Positions 63,950-64,000 of a stretch of DNA of 64,000 nt are shown one piece after another. Both the position numbers and the translations under genes were made by a program. Position 1 is the first letter of the stretch; each line of letters begins with the position of its first letter. A model generated the notes under the pieces. It had not been told where the DNA came from and did no database searches. It worked only from the letters and a program-made list of their open reading frames with translations. Origin of the DNA: an uncultured bacterium (GTDB lineage Bacteria > Bacteroidota > Bacteroidia > Bacteroidales > Bacteroidaceae); contig CAJMPR010000016.1 of NCBI GenBank assembly GCA_905215345.1, positions 23,141 through 87,140 of the forward strand. Reading direction: 5' to 3'.

Positions 63950-64000
63950 TCAATTTCAAGTATTGTGTAAACCTTCATTATGGTGTAGAATAGAAATACA
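63950..64000. other. Unassigned 51 nt upstream of the open frame
   Basis: On the minus strand, two TGA codons (63956-63958 and 63950-63952) close the giant frame here. A plus-one frame with ATG at 63976-63978 is open for about 50 codons, but it reads into the giant gene out of register and does not look like a signal peptide. The heptamer CAATACT occurs twice, 18 nt apart. I see no convincing promoter or ribosome binding site. This could be the real upstream region, a frameshift, or a mis-joined contig edge. Confidence 0.4.

Noticed and set aside
63950..63958. Recoding of TGA as an amino acid, which would let the frame continue to the window end.
   Set aside because: All hallmark Trp codons I read are TGG and I met no in-frame TGA inside the gene, so TGA behaves as a stop.
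63823..63978. A 51-codon plus-one-frame ORF starting with ATG at 63978.
   Set aside because: No ribosome binding site, no signal-peptide pattern, and it overlaps the linker of the giant gene; kept only as a clue to a possible frameshift.
1..64000. tRNA, rRNA, riboswitch, promoter or terminator features.
   Set aside because: None recognised; virtually all the window is coding.

Overview
The window is essentially one gene. A single minus-strand reading frame runs without a recognisable break from about position 63949 down to position 1, where it leaves the window still open: at least 21,316 codons, roughly 2.3 MDa of protein. I checked the frame by hand-translating stretches spread over the whole window and by following the in-frame Trp-Gly codons of the repeats. 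I could not run a complete stop-codon scan. I saw no intergenic gap, RNA gene, mobile element, CRISPR array, terminator or second gene. Plus-strand open frames and short out-of-frame minus-strand frames are shadows of the giant gene.

The protein is a chain of 37 near-regular modules of about 557 residues (mean period about 1,670 nt). In each module a bacterial Ig-like domain (Big_2-like, usually with a GFNL-type motif before its core) is followed by a propeller of RCC1-type blades with the hallmark VYAWGDNTYGQLG. By hand count, 36 propellers have exactly seven blades and one (about 19.5-20.3 kb) has five, giving about 257 blades. Modules are numbered 1 to 37 from the N-terminus (high coordinates) to the C-terminal side (low coordinates). 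A partial 38th Ig-like domain lies at positions 1-299.

Departures from the periodic plan are the most informative parts. The N-terminal 600 residues form a Ser/Asn linker, an Ig-like domain, an acidic Glu/Asn region and a Thr/Glu/Val-rich stalk. A GLUG-type domain of about 300 residues is inserted inside propeller 3. Propellers 7, 9, 14 and 20 carry long loops rich in His, Tyr and Trp. Propeller 12 carries a Gly/Ser/Asp linker with an EF-hand-like loop. Blades lacking the hallmark Trp are concentrated in the C-terminal modules (0-17 kb). The 5' end is unresolved: two in-frame TGA codons (63950-63958) stop the frame upstream, and no credible start codon lies downstream of them.

Modest GC content (about 40 percent in lines I counted), giant secreted-type architecture, Big_2-like domains and very little cysteine suggest a low-GC Gram-positive bacterium, perhaps a Clostridia-type anaerobe. 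This is inference; no taxonomic marker is present. The likely role, also inferred, is a very long extracellular or cell-surface fibre displaying many propellers as binding platforms. A signal peptide and a C-terminal surface anchor would have to lie outside the window.
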